Positions 35,463-44,291 of a stretch of DNA of 64,000 nt are shown piece by piece. Source of the DNA: Asaia bogorensis (lineage in GTDB: Bacteria; Pseudomonadota; Alphaproteobacteria; Acetobacterales; Acetobacteraceae); assembly GCF_900465345.1 (NCBI RefSeq), contig NZ_UEGO01000016.1, positions 60,958 to 124,957 on the forward strand, given 5' to 3'. The notes under the pieces were generated by a model. That model searched no databases, was not told where the DNA came from, and saw only the letters and a list, made by a program, of their open reading frames with translations. Position numbers and translations under genes: made by a program. How positions within the stretch are numbered: the first letter of the stretch is position 1; each line of letters opens with the position of its first letter.

Positions 35463-36635
35463 ATGGCGCATATCGCCCTTGCCGATCATACCGACAGTTT
35501 CTTCATTCCCTGCGTGACCCTCATTGGTCCCGGTTGTGCCAAGCAGGCCGGGGACCGGGCGAAAGCGCTTGGTGCCAGAAAGGCCCTGATTGTCACCGAT
35601 GCTGGCCTGAAGAAAATGGGCGTGGCAGATATCATTTCGGGCTACCTGCTCGAGGATGGCTTGCAGACTGTCATTTTTGACGGTGCGGAGCCCAATCCCA
35701 CAGATAAAAACGTGCATGACGGCGTCAAGATCTATCAGGATAATGGCTGCGACTTCATCGTTTCGCTCGGCGGCGGTTCCGCCCATGATTGCGCGAAGGG
35801 CATTGGCCTGGTCACAGCGGGCGGTGGCAATATTCGCGACTACGAAGGCGTGGACAAATCCAAGGTTCCGATGACGCCACTCATCGCGATCAACACCACG
35901 GCGGGCACAGCGTCTGAGATGACGCGGTTCTGCATCATCACCAATTCCCAGACCCATGTGAAAATGGCGATCGTCGATTGGCGTTGCACACCGCTGATCG
36001 CGATTGACGATCCGAACCTGATGGTGGCCATGCCGCCTGCCCTGACAGCTGCCACCGGCATGGATGCGCTCACCCACGCGATCGAGGCCTATGTTTCAAC
36101 TGCAGCAACGCCGATCACCGATGCCTGCGCTGAAAAGGCCATCAGCCTGATTGGCGAATTCCTGCCCAAGGCAGTGGGCAATGGTGAGAACATGGAAGCG
36201 CGCGTTGCCATGTGTTACGCGCAGTATCTGGCCGGCATGGCGTTCAATAATGCCTCGCTGGGTTATGTGCATGCCATGGCGCATCAGCTGGGCGGTTTTT
36301 ACAACCTGCCGCATGGCGTCTGTAACGCTGTGCTGTTGCCTCACGTCTGCCGCTTCAACCTCATCGCTGCCGCCGATCGGTATGCCCGCGTCGCACGCCT
36401 GCTTGGGGTACCGACCGATCTCATGAGCCGCGATGAGGCGGCTGAGGCTGCAATCGACGCCATCACCCAGATGGCCCGCTCTGTCGGTATCCCGTCGGGT
36501 CTCACCGCGCTCGGCGTCAAGGCGGAAGACCACAAGACGATGGCGGAGAACGCGCAGAAGGATGCCTGCATGCTCACCAATCCGCGCAAGGCGACCCTTG
36601 CCCAGATCATTGGCGTGTTTGAAGCCGCGATGTGA
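35463..36635 (+). CDS. adhB: iron-containing (type III) alcohol dehydrogenase, Zymomonas AdhB-like
   Basis: 390 residues. DFIVSLGGGSAHDCAKGIGL is the NAD-binding GGGS block; LIAINTTAGTASEMTRFCII and HVKMAIVDWRCTPLIAIDDP follow; ATGMDALTHAIEAYVSTAAT and ASLGYVHAMAHQLGGFYNLP plus HGVCNAVLLPHV carry the Asp and three His metal ligands. Agreement with Zymomonas ADH II (AdhB) as I remember it is close along the whole length. It interconverts ethanol and acetaldehyde with NAD(H) in the cytosol. Monocistronic, with a long AT-rich leader and a long terminator hairpin after it. Confidence 0.93.
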   Translation: MAHIALADHTDSFFIPCVTLIGPGCAKQAGDRAKALGARKALIVTDAGLKKMGVADIISGYLLEDGLQTVIFDGAEPNPTDKNVHDGVKIYQDNGCDFIVSLGGGSAHDCAKGIGLVTAGGGNIRDYEGVDKSKVPMTPLIAINTTAGTASEMTRFCIITNSQTHVKMAIVDWRCTPLIAIDDPNLMVAMPPALTAATGMDALTHAIEAYVSTAATPITDACAEKAISLIGEFLPKAVGNGENMEARVAMCYAQYLAGMAFNNASLGYVHAMAHQLGGFYNLPHGVCNAVLLPHVCRFNLIAAADRYARVARLLGVPTDLMSRDEAAEAAIDAITQMARSVGIPSGLTALGVKAEDHKTMAENAQKDACMLTNPRKATLAQIIGVFEAAM

Positions 36636-37166
36636 AAGTTCCTGAACGGAAGATGCTGGTCTAGGCGGCATCTTCCGGTTGTTCAGGTAAAGAGCCGGAG
36701 AGTCTGACGCGGCATGGGAACAGGTTGCCCTTTGCCTCCGGTTCCTGGACGGAGAGGCCAAGGGGCCGGCCTCGGGCTTGCCCTCCCAACGGGACGAGCC
36801 AGCAGGCGCGCTTCTCTCCGTTCCTACCAGCGCGCATTGAATGCGCCTTTTAGCCAGCATCATGATGCTCCGCATAGCATGTATCTCCCGGGCAAGGCGT
36901 CAGCCGCCATGCTGCGCACCAAGCGGGCACTTCTCCTCAAACGCGGGATCCGAGCAATGCGAGCGCATGACAGCTGTCAGCTCAGGATCAGAGTGACGCC
37001 TCCGGTTGCCAGCATCACTGATGCTTCAATCTGCCTCCGCTCAATGGTTTTCCTGTTGAGGGTGGTGGGATGTGTCTCAGGCCCCGATGTGAAGATGCAC
37101 AGACTGGGTCAGGGAAACTGCGGCGATCAAGAGGGGTTAGCACTCGAGATATGAGCGGAACCCTTC
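36636..37166. other. intergenic region between adhB and the carotenoid cluster
   Basis: 531 bases. It starts with the adhB terminator. A plus-strand ORF at 36714-37154 (146 codons) shows no recognisable domain, an erratic composition and no clear ribosome site, so I treat it as non-coding. The promoter for the carotenoid genes must lie here, but no convincing -35/-10 pair was seen. Confidence 0.5.
36641..36687 (+). terminator. long hairpin after adhB
   Basis: CCTGAAC plus GGAAGATGC on the left (36641-36656) pairs with GCATCTTCCG (36668-36677) and, after a three-base bulge, GTTCAGG (36681-36687). About 16 paired positions six bases past the stop, with no T-run. Confidence 0.6.
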
Positions 37167-38564
37167 ATGAGCGACATCACGACCTCCTTTACGCGCAATT
37201 CTCACAGCCCAGCTGAGAGTCTCGAGGCCTCCGCCTCCTTGCACGATGAATGCGAGGACAAATCGAGCTCAACGTCGTCGCAGGAGGTTTGCCGGGACCT
37301 CAAGGCGATGCAGCCCCGATGGGCGGCGGTACCCCTGCGCGCGCGATTGAGGGTGTTACGTCGTTTCAACAGGTTGATGCTTCTCAACGCGCCTAGCCTA
37401 ATCCGTTTGATTGCCGATCATGCCTCGCTCGACGTCATGACAGCCGAGATCCTTCCGCTCATGGCCGCGTCGCGTTTCCTCTGCCGTGAGGCGCCATCCC
37501 TCCTCAAGGAAAGGAGGCTTAGCTGGTTGGGGCGCCCGCTTTGGCTGCAGGGCATCAAGACATCAGTCCTGCGCAAGCCACTAGGGGCGGTCCTCATCCT
37601 GGCTCCCGGCAATTACCCGCTCATGCTCGCAGGAATACAGACGTTACAGGCGCTCGTGGCAGGCAACAGCGTCGCGCTGAAACCAGCCCCCGGCCGGACC
37701 GCAGTCCTGCACCGTTTCGTTGCGCTCCTCGAGCAGGCAGGTGTGCCGAAAGGGGTCGTGCAGCTGATCGGTGAGGATAGCGGGCCACAGGCAGTCTCGA
37801 GTGGCTACGACCTGATCATCCTTACTGGCTCAGCTGAAACAGGCCGCAAGGTTGCGCTCGCAGCGGCGGAGACCCTGACGCCCACCATCATGGAGCTATC
37901 CGGGGCAGACCCTGTCTTCGTCCTGCCTGATGCAGATCTTGCCCTCGTGGCACGAGCGCTGCATTTCGGACAGACACTCAAGGGCGGGCATACGTGCATC
38001 GCACCCCGCAGGGTGTTCATCAGCGAGGGGCAGAGGCGCCCCTTGCAGCGTGAACTGTATCGCGTGTTCGGCGGTGAAGGGGATAACCCCGCGCCAGATC
38101 CTTCATCAAAGCTTGCGCAATTTCTCTGCTCGGCAAAATGCGCAGGGGGAGAGGTCGTTGTCTATGGCAAGACACAGGTCATCTTCCTGAACGCCCATAA
38201 GGCAAGACTTGCTGATATCGATCTGTTCGCACCCTGGTTTGCAGTGATCACGACGCACTCAGTTGAGGAAGCGATCTGCCTTGAAGGTGCGGCTACACAC
38301 GCCCTCGGCGCCAGCATTTTCGGTAATGAACGCGAGGCTCTGGCAATCGCGAGACGCATTCCGGCTGGAACGATCACCATCAATGACATCATCGTTCCCA
38401 GTGCAGATCCCCGGCTGCCGTTTGGCGGGGCACGCAGGAGCGGTTTTGGCGTCACCCGCGGGCGCGAGGGCTTGCTGGCGCTCACCCGACCAGTCAGCAT
38501 TTCGACACGCAAACGGGGTGCCTTTCACCTGTTGCCGCGGCTTCGCCAATGGCATGGCAGATAA
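37167..38564 (+). CDS. aldehyde dehydrogenase, probably acting on a carotenoid aldehyde
   Basis: 465 residues of the ALDH superfamily. GAVLILAPGNYPLMLAGIQT is the substrate/cofactor channel, ALKPAP holds the NAD-site lysine, LTGSAETGRKVALAA the Rossmann turn, TIMELSGADPVFVL the general-base Glu, KGGHTCIAPRRVFI the catalytic Cys, and DPRLPFGGARRSGFGVTRGR the C-terminal block. The N-terminal 40 residues are a Ser/Glu-rich extension. Given the adjacent desaturase genes it most likely oxidises a terminal carotenoid aldehyde to the acid, as AldH does for 4,4'-diaponeurosporenal in staphyloxanthin synthesis. That assignment is from context. Confidence 0.8.
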   Translation: MSDITTSFTRNSHSPAESLEASASLHDECEDKSSSTSSQEVCRDLKAMQPRWAAVPLRARLRVLRRFNRLMLLNAPSLIRLIADHASLDVMTAEILPLMAASRFLCREAPSLLKERRLSWLGRPLWLQGIKTSVLRKPLGAVLILAPGNYPLMLAGIQTLQALVAGNSVALKPAPGRTAVLHRFVALLEQAGVPKGVVQLIGEDSGPQAVSSGYDLIILTGSAETGRKVALAAAETLTPTIMELSGADPVFVLPDADLALVARALHFGQTLKGGHTCIAPRRVFISEGQRRPLQRELYRVFGGEGDNPAPDPSSKLAQFLCSAKCAGGEVVVYGKTQVIFLNAHKARLADIDLFAPWFAVITTHSVEEAICLEGAATHALGASIFGNEREALAIARRIPAGTITINDIIVPSADPRLPFGGARRSGFGVTRGREGLLALTRPVSISTRKRGAFHLLPRLRQWHGR

Positions 38565-38715
38565 AGATCGTTAACAACGAAACCTGATCGATCACGGTCC
38601 GTTGATGAAGAGGCCCGAGGCATCTGCTCGGGCGACGCGCCGCAGGCGGACAACTTTCAAGCGAAATAACGAGGTGTGCGACCTCGGGATCATCATCTTT
38701 CGTTAATGCCTCGGA

Positions 38716-40353
38716 ATGTTGCCATTCCGTCATCCTGTCAGGACCCTGCGCCTCATGGTCTCTACCGCTTCCCCGGGCACCCAGCATTCTCGCCACCGGC
38801 TTCATTCGCGCAATGTCGCTGTGATTGGCGCAGGACCGGGAGGCCTCGCCTCAGCCATGCTGCTCGCCCATGCCGGCGCCAATGTCACGATTTACGAAAA
38901 AGGTGACAGGATCGGTGGTCGCTCGTCATGTATCGAGCTCGAGGGCTTCCGTTTCGACACCGGCCCGACCTTCTTTCTGTACCCCGAGATTATCCGTGAG
39001 ATTTTCGCGCAATGTGGGCTCAACTTCGATGAGATGGTCGAGCTAGAAAGGCTCCATCACCTTTACGATCTGCGCTTTGAAGATGGTCCTAACCTCTCGC
39101 TGACGACCGATCCACAGCGCCTTGAAGAGGAAATAGCCAAGATCTCGCCGCAGGATGCGAGACAAGTGAGACGCTTCCTCGCCGATAACAGGAATAAGTT
39201 CGAGCGTTTCATCGCGCCTCTTCAGCGGCCTTTCAGCTCTGTCTTTGACCTGTTCAAGCCTGACATGCTCAAGGCGCTCCCGGTTCTTTCGCCGTTCTCT
39301 TCCATCGACAAGGACCTGTCACGCTACTTCAGCGACCCGCGCACGCGTCTCGCCTTCTCGTTTCAGAGCAAATATCTGGGCATGTCGCCCTACCGGTGTC
39401 CCTCGCTCTTTACCATCCTGAGCTTCATGGAACACGAGTTCGGTATCTATCACCCCAAGGGTGGAACCGAGGCCGCCATGGCGCAGGCAGCTACGACCCT
39501 GGGGGTCCGTATCGAGCTCAACAGTGCCGTTGAGATAATCGAGACCAGCAAGGGCAAGGCAACCGGGATTGTGGCGAACGGAAGGGCCGTTCCGGTCGAT
39601 GCCGTTGTCGTCAACGGCGATTTTGCCCGCACCATCTCCGCCCTTTTGCCAGACAATTCACGCAAGAAATGGAGCGATGAGAATATCGCCAGCAAGAAAT
39701 ACTCTTGCTCGACATTCATGATGTATCTCGGCCTCAAGGGCACTCTGCCCGATCACGCTCATCACACCATTTTCCTCTCCAGCGACTATGAGAACAATTT
39801 TGCCGAGATCGAGGCAGGTAAACAGATCTCGTCCAAGGCGTCCCTTTATATCCAGAACGCGTGTGTGACAGATCCCGGTCAGGCGCCTGAAGGATGCTCA
39901 GCTCTCTACGTTCTCATGCCGGTCGGCAATCTGCGCGAGGATGGCTTCGCGTGGGATGAGGCCAACACAGCGCAGGCGCGCCAGATCGTCTTCCAGCGTC
40001 TTCGTGATGCAGGGTTTGGCGATATAGAAGAGCGCATCCTGGTCGAGAAAACCATCACCCCGCTGCAATGGCAGGAGGAACACGATGTCCATCGTGGGGC
40101 GGTGTTCAACATGGCCCACTCGCTTGGACAAATGCTGCATCGACGCCCCCATAATCGGTTTGAAGACGTAAAAGGCGTTTATCTTGCGGGCGGGGGCACC
40201 CATCCTGGTAGTGGCCTGCCCGTCATTTTCGAGGGGGCACGCATCAGTGCGACGCTCCTCATCGAAGATCTGGCCAAGGCGCCAGCGACGATTATCGAGA
40301 CCCCACCTCCGGGTCTGCACCTGATGCCAGAATGTACCGGTGGCCACGCCTGA
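38716..40353 (+). CDS. CrtN/CrtP-like carotenoid desaturase/oxidase, first copy
   Basis: 545 residues. The FAD-binding start VAVIGAGPGGLASAMLLAHA and YEKGDRIGGRSSCIELEGFR lie near residues 35-80. FDTGPTFFLYPEIIREIFAQ, PYRCPSLFTILSFMEHEFGI and YHPKGGTEAAMAQAA are the CrtI/CrtN family blocks, and GVYLAGGGTHPGSGLPVIFE is the C-terminal FAD motif. It desaturates or oxidises a linear C30 (or C40) polyene. The first 35 residues are poorly conserved; an in-frame ATG at 38755 could be the true start. The gene leads a tight run of five genes. Whether it is the desaturase or the terminal oxidase cannot be read from sequence. Confidence 0.85.
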   Translation: MLPFRHPVRTLRLMVSTASPGTQHSRHRLHSRNVAVIGAGPGGLASAMLLAHAGANVTIYEKGDRIGGRSSCIELEGFRFDTGPTFFLYPEIIREIFAQCGLNFDEMVELERLHHLYDLRFEDGPNLSLTTDPQRLEEEIAKISPQDARQVRRFLADNRNKFERFIAPLQRPFSSVFDLFKPDMLKALPVLSPFSSIDKDLSRYFSDPRTRLAFSFQSKYLGMSPYRCPSLFTILSFMEHEFGIYHPKGGTEAAMAQAATTLGVRIELNSAVEIIETSKGKATGIVANGRAVPVDAVVVNGDFARTISALLPDNSRKKWSDENIASKKYSCSTFMMYLGLKGTLPDHAHHTIFLSSDYENNFAEIEAGKQISSKASLYIQNACVTDPGQAPEGCSALYVLMPVGNLREDGFAWDEANTAQARQIVFQRLRDAGFGDIEERILVEKTITPLQWQEEHDVHRGAVFNMAHSLGQMLHRRPHNRFEDVKGVYLAGGGTHPGSGLPVIFEGARISATLLIEDLAKAPATIIETPPPGLHLMPECTGGHA

Positions 40354-40368
40354 GCGGAAGAGAATTCC

Positions 40369-41943
40369 ATGCTGAATACGACGAAGCGAGCACCCATAGT
40401 CATCATCGGGGCAGGGCTCGGGGGATTGGCCGCCGCCTGCACGCTAAGCGCCCGCGGTCACGAGGTGATCGTGTGCGAGGCCAATGACTGGACGGGCGGC
40501 AAGGCGGCCGAGCATAATCAGGATGGTTTCCGTTTCGACATGGGACCGACCATTCTCACGCTTCCCTCCGTGCTTCGCCGCATCATCGCCGAGAGCGGCC
40601 TGCGTATGGAGGATCGTCTGGACCTGCGTCGTCTGGATCCGCAATGGCGCTGCTTCTTTGACGAAGGCCAACCCCTCGACCTCGTTGAGGACATTGCCCT
40701 CATGTCAGAGGAGCTGGAAAAACGTAAGCCGGGCGATGGAGCCGGTTATGAGGATCTGCTCAGGGTCAGCGAGCGGCTTCATGATATCTCGCGGCGTTTC
40801 GTATTCTGGAAATCCGTCGGCGGGCTGCGCGACACCATGAATATTGGTGAGACTTTTGCGCCCAAAACGCTGCGAGACGTCCTTGCATTGCGTATGCATT
40901 CGACGCTTGGGCAGGAAATCAGAAAGCGCATCACCAACCCGCAGGCTGTGCAGGTTTTCGATCATTTCACGCAATATGTTGGTTCAAACCCCCTCCAGGC
41001 GCCGGCGGTACTGACCGGTATCGCCCACATGCAGGTTGATGAAGGCATCTGGTATCCGATAGGCGGAACACGCGCGGTACCCGTTGCCTTGCGTAAGATC
41101 GCCGAAGAGAATGGCGTCGTGTTTCGCACCAACTGCCGTATCGAGCGCATCCTGCACGACGCAAAACGGGTCCATGGTGTCGAGACCCAATCCGGCGAAA
41201 CCATCGCTGCATCGGCAGTCGTGTCGAACATGGACAGCGTGCGTACCATGTATGAATTGATCGATCGCAAGGCCGCACCAAAGGCCTTTCGCCAGTTCCG
41301 TCGCCAGTGGAAGTCTCGCGAGCCCGCGTGCTCGGGCGTTGTGCTCTATCTGGGTCTGAACAAGGCCTATGAGCACCTTGCCCACCACAATTTCGTCTTT
41401 TCGCGCGATGCGGAAGAGGAATTCGATGCGATCTATCACCAGGGCCGCCCTGCCCCGGACCCCACCTGCTATCTCGCTGCGCCTGCCAGGACCGAGCCGC
41501 AAACCGCGCCGGACGGTGGAGAGGCCCTTTATGTGCTGGTCCACACGCCGTATCTGCGCCCCGGCCAGAACTGGACCGAGATGTTCCCGGGTTATCGTCA
41601 GGTCATCCTCGACAAGCTGAAGAAGGCGGGCGGTATGCCTGATATCGAAGAGCGTATCGTGGCAGAACACCACCTGACTCCAATGGATATCCATACGAGA
41701 TACTCGCCCCAGGCGGGTGCCATTTATGGCCTTGCCAGCCATGGGAAGCTGAGCGGCGGCTTCAAGCCTGCAAACCGGTCGGACGACATTGCAGGGCTTT
41801 ACATGGCGGGTGGCAGCGCTCATCCGGGCCCCGGCATGCCTATGGCGCTCATGTCGGGCTGGATCGCTGCCGATTGCCTCGATAAGGATAGCCCCGTGCC
41901 CGTAGCCCCATCGGGTGCAGCATCACGCAGCACGGCCGGCTGA
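40369..41943 (+). CDS. CrtN/CrtP-like carotenoid desaturase/oxidase, second copy
   Basis: 524 residues of the same flavoprotein family. PIVIIGAGLGGLAAACTLSA and CEANDWTGGKAAEHNQDGFR lie at the N-terminus; FDMGPTILTLPSVLRRI, VFDHFTQYVGSNPLQAPAVL and GIWYPIGGTRAVPVALRKIA in the body; GLYMAGGSAHPGPGMPMALM near the end. It differs clearly from its neighbour, so the pair is not a recent duplication. One probably performs dehydrogenation of the C30 backbone and the other later desaturation or end-group oxidation, as with CrtN and CrtP. It starts 15 bases after the previous stop. Confidence 0.85.
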   Translation: MLNTTKRAPIVIIGAGLGGLAAACTLSARGHEVIVCEANDWTGGKAAEHNQDGFRFDMGPTILTLPSVLRRIIAESGLRMEDRLDLRRLDPQWRCFFDEGQPLDLVEDIALMSEELEKRKPGDGAGYEDLLRVSERLHDISRRFVFWKSVGGLRDTMNIGETFAPKTLRDVLALRMHSTLGQEIRKRITNPQAVQVFDHFTQYVGSNPLQAPAVLTGIAHMQVDEGIWYPIGGTRAVPVALRKIAEENGVVFRTNCRIERILHDAKRVHGVETQSGETIAASAVVSNMDSVRTMYELIDRKAAPKAFRQFRRQWKSREPACSGVVLYLGLNKAYEHLAHHNFVFSRDAEEEFDAIYHQGRPAPDPTCYLAAPARTEPQTAPDGGEALYVLVHTPYLRPGQNWTEMFPGYRQVILDKLKKAGGMPDIEERIVAEHHLTPMDIHTRYSPQAGAIYGLASHGKLSGGFKPANRSDDIAGLYMAGGSAHPGPGMPMALMSGWIAADCLDKDSPVPVAPSGAASRSTAG

Positions 41944-42751
41944 GTTGTCACGCAGCAACCGTGGTAACGCGTGGCGACCGGGACTGGAGACGGCCTATGG
42001 CCGATCTCCATTTCTTACTTATTGGATCACGCGGGCCCTCAGGCAACGCCTGACCCGTCATTTTGCCTCCGTGCAGTGGTCGGGACATAAGCCAGACGCG
42101 TCCCTAGCATCCGGTACTTTGTTCTACAGCAACCATCCCGGCTGGTGGGACCCTGCCCTGTTTGCGTTGCTACAGTCGCATTTCATGCCCGGCCGACCGG
42201 GCTTCGGCCCGATAGATGCCCGGACGCTCGAGCGTTACCCCACCCTCAATCGCGCCGGGTTTCTGCCGCTTGATCCGTCATCGCATGGCTCGCTACGACA
42301 CTTCCTGCACCAGTCCGTAGCGATCCTGAAAAGTGGCGGCGTTTTCTGGCTCACTGCACAAGGGCAATTTACTGATGTCCGCCTGCGACCCGTCAGGCTC
42401 AAGGCGGGGTTGGCCCATATCGCCACTCAGGCGACAGACTGCGTGATCATCCCGGTTGCAATCGAATATGCCTACGGCTCCGAAAGTCGGGCAGAAGTAT
42501 TCATACGTTTCGGCCAGCCCGTGCCTCATTCCAGCCTGCCCGGTAGCCTCACAGCCAATCACGCGTTTCTGGAGGACGCTCTTAACGCAACACAGGATGC
42601 GCTGGCGGCAGATGTCATCAAACGCGACCATGCGCGTTTCCGACTTCTCCTCGAAGGGCGATCCGGCATGGGCGGATTGTATGCCCAGCTTCAGAAACTC
42701 AGCAGCCTGATGAGGAGGGAAAAACATGACCCACGCCACGCAGGGCGCTGA
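41915..42751 (+). CDS. PlsC-like acyltransferase of the carotenoid cluster
   Basis: Up to 278 residues. LFYSNHPGWWDPALFALLQS is the NHxxxxD-like catalytic motif of 1-acylglycerol-phosphate acyltransferases (here NHPGWWD). FLPLDPSSHGSLRHFLHQSV and FWLTAQGQFTDVRLRPVRLK correspond to the second and third PlsC blocks. In this setting it may acylate a carotenoid glycoside, the step CrtO performs in staphyloxanthin synthesis, although CrtO is of a different type. The start is uncertain: GTG at 41915 overlaps the previous gene by 29 bases, while a TTG at 41945 follows its stop directly. Confidence 0.78.
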   Translation: MQHHAARPAELSRSNRGNAWRPGLETAYGRSPFLTYWITRALRQRLTRHFASVQWSGHKPDASLASGTLFYSNHPGWWDPALFALLQSHFMPGRPGFGPIDARTLERYPTLNRAGFLPLDPSSHGSLRHFLHQSVAILKSGGVFWLTAQGQFTDVRLRPVRLKAGLAHIATQATDCVIIPVAIEYAYGSESRAEVFIRFGQPVPHSSLPGSLTANHAFLEDALNATQDALAADVIKRDHARFRLLLEGRSGMGGLYAQLQKLSSLMRREKHDPRHAGR

Positions 42752-43847
42752 ACGGTCAGCCCCGACGCGGGCTGAACTGACCATCGCAGCCCTTGCAGCC
42801 TTTCCGTTGTTGGTCGGGTTGCTCAACCTGCGTGCCCTGAGCCGCGCGCCCTCACGTTCAAATGCCCGCAGCGCCGGTATCTCTGTGCTTATTCCCGCAC
42901 GCAACGAAGGGGCACAGATCGAGGCGGCCATCATGGCCGTTCTCGCAAACGGACCTGCGGTGCGCGAGGTTCTGGTGCTCGATGATGGCTCTCAGGACGA
43001 TACCGCGGCACGTGTCGAAGCCATTGCCGACAAACGTGTACGACTGCTGCACGGACGACCTCTCCCTGAAGGCTGGTGTGGCAAGAACCATGCCTGCGCC
43101 CAGCTTGTTGCCGCCGCCACACAGGAATGGCTCCTGTTCATCGATGCCGATGTCCGGCTGGAGGAACGCGCAATTCCACGGCTGCTGGCACTTACCGAGG
43201 GCGTACACGCCCCGTCACTGATCAGCGGTGTGCCACGTCAGGAAATGCGCTCGGGCTTTGAATGGCTTCTCCTGCCCTTCATTGATGTCCTGCTTTTCGG
43301 TTATCTGCCACTCGTTTTCGACAAGGGTCGCTCTCCTGCCCTAGCGGCAGCCTGCGGGCAGCTGGTCATGGTCAAGGCAGAGGCCTATCGCCAGAGCGGT
43401 GGCCATGGGCAGATACGGGACAAGCTTCATGACGGCCTTGCTCTGGCACGCGAAATGCGTCGGGCCGGTTTTCGCACACGGCTGCTCGATGCCACCGATC
43501 TCGCCACATGCCGAATGTACCGCAATGGGCGCGAGGTCTATGCAGGATTGATGAAGAACGCCGTGGAAGGCCTGGCCGGCCCTGTCGCCCTGCCCATATG
43601 GACGCTCCTGCTGGGCGGAGGACATATCCTTCCCTTCCTGCTTCGTGGCACCCCGACGATGCAGTTTGCGCGATTGGCGAGCCTTGCACTGCGCCTGCTG
43701 GTGGCGCTGCGGTGTCAGCAGGGGTTACGCACCGTTCTCGCCAGTCCGGTCGGGGTGTTCATGCTGCTTTTCATCCAGTTTCACGCCCGCCTGAGGCATG
43801 TGCTTGGACGCCCCGTCACCTGGAAAGGACGATATTATGAAACCTGA
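42726..43847 (+). CDS. family 2 glycosyltransferase (CrtQ/HpnB-like)
   Basis: 373 residues. A membrane helix near 18-38 is followed by the GT-A domain: ISVLIPARNEGAQIEAAIMA, VLVLDDGSQDDTAARVEAIA, GWCGKNHACAQLV and LLFIDADVRL (the DxD). GHGQIRDKLHDGLALAREMR is the ED-type acceptor block. Two or three C-terminal hydrophobic helices anchor it. Closest relatives by pattern are the 4,4'-diaponeurosporenoate glycosyltransferase CrtQ and hopanoid-associated HpnB. Context favours glycosylation of a carotenoid acid. A good AGGAGG site precedes the ATG, which lies inside the preceding gene (26-base overlap). Confidence 0.82.
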   Translation: MTHATQGAERSAPTRAELTIAALAAFPLLVGLLNLRALSRAPSRSNARSAGISVLIPARNEGAQIEAAIMAVLANGPAVREVLVLDDGSQDDTAARVEAIADKRVRLLHGRPLPEGWCGKNHACAQLVAAATQEWLLFIDADVRLEERAIPRLLALTEGVHAPSLISGVPRQEMRSGFEWLLLPFIDVLLFGYLPLVFDKGRSPALAAACGQLVMVKAEAYRQSGGHGQIRDKLHDGLALAREMRRAGFRTRLLDATDLATCRMYRNGREVYAGLMKNAVEGLAGPVALPIWTLLLGGGHILPFLLRGTPTMQFARLASLALRLLVALRCQQGLRTVLASPVGVFMLLFIQFHARLRHVLGRPVTWKGRYYET

Positions 43848-44265
43848 ACTTGGTCTGCTCGCCACCCTTATGGCCCTGCCGCTTGCCCCTCTTGTGGCCG
43901 TGGCAGGCCCCGTTCAGGCGGTTATCGGAAACGTCCCCGATGACGTTGGTACCATCAGGGTGGCGATCTGCACGGAGGATGAGTTCCTCAAGCCCAGCTG
44001 CAAATTCCATGCTGAGGTAAAATCATCTAAGCCAGACGTTACCGTGAATTTTGCCGACATACCGGCAGGCGTATATGCCGTGCAGGCCTATCAGGACCGC
44101 AACGGCAATGCCCGGCTCGATCGCTCGTTCATTGGCATACCCAAGGAGCCCATAGGGTTTTCACGGGATCCGAGCGTCCGTTTCGGGCCGCCGAGCTTCG
44201 ACGATTGCGCCGTCAGACTGACACCCGAAGGCGGTGCGCTCAAGGTCAGCCTGATCACACACTGA
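43837..44265 (+). CDS. DUF2141 secreted protein of the carotenoid cluster
   Basis: About 142 residues from the ATG at 43837, which has GGAAAGGAC upstream and overlaps the glycosyltransferase by 11 bases. A signal peptide (MKPELGLLATLMALPLAPLV, cleavage near VAG-PV) precedes a beta-sandwich: IPAGVYAVQAYQDRNGNARL, DRSFIGIPKEPIGFS and FGPPSFDDCAVRL are the DUF2141 signature. Function is unknown. DUF2141 genes recur beside carotenoid genes in other bacteria, so a role in carotenoid transport or membrane display is conceivable. Two cysteines near residues 45 and 55 could form a disulfide. Confidence 0.8.
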   Translation: MKPELGLLATLMALPLAPLVAVAGPVQAVIGNVPDDVGTIRVAICTEDEFLKPSCKFHAEVKSSKPDVTVNFADIPAGVYAVQAYQDRNGNARLDRSFIGIPKEPIGFSRDPSVRFGPPSFDDCAVRLTPEGGALKVSLITH

Positions 44266-44291
44266 GGCTTCCCCGCTCGGCGCTGCAGCGA

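Noticed and set aside
36714-37154. A 146-codon plus-strand frame between adhB and the aldehyde dehydrogenase gene
   Set aside because: There is no recognisable domain, no convincing ribosome site and an inconsistent composition. It remains possible but unsupported.
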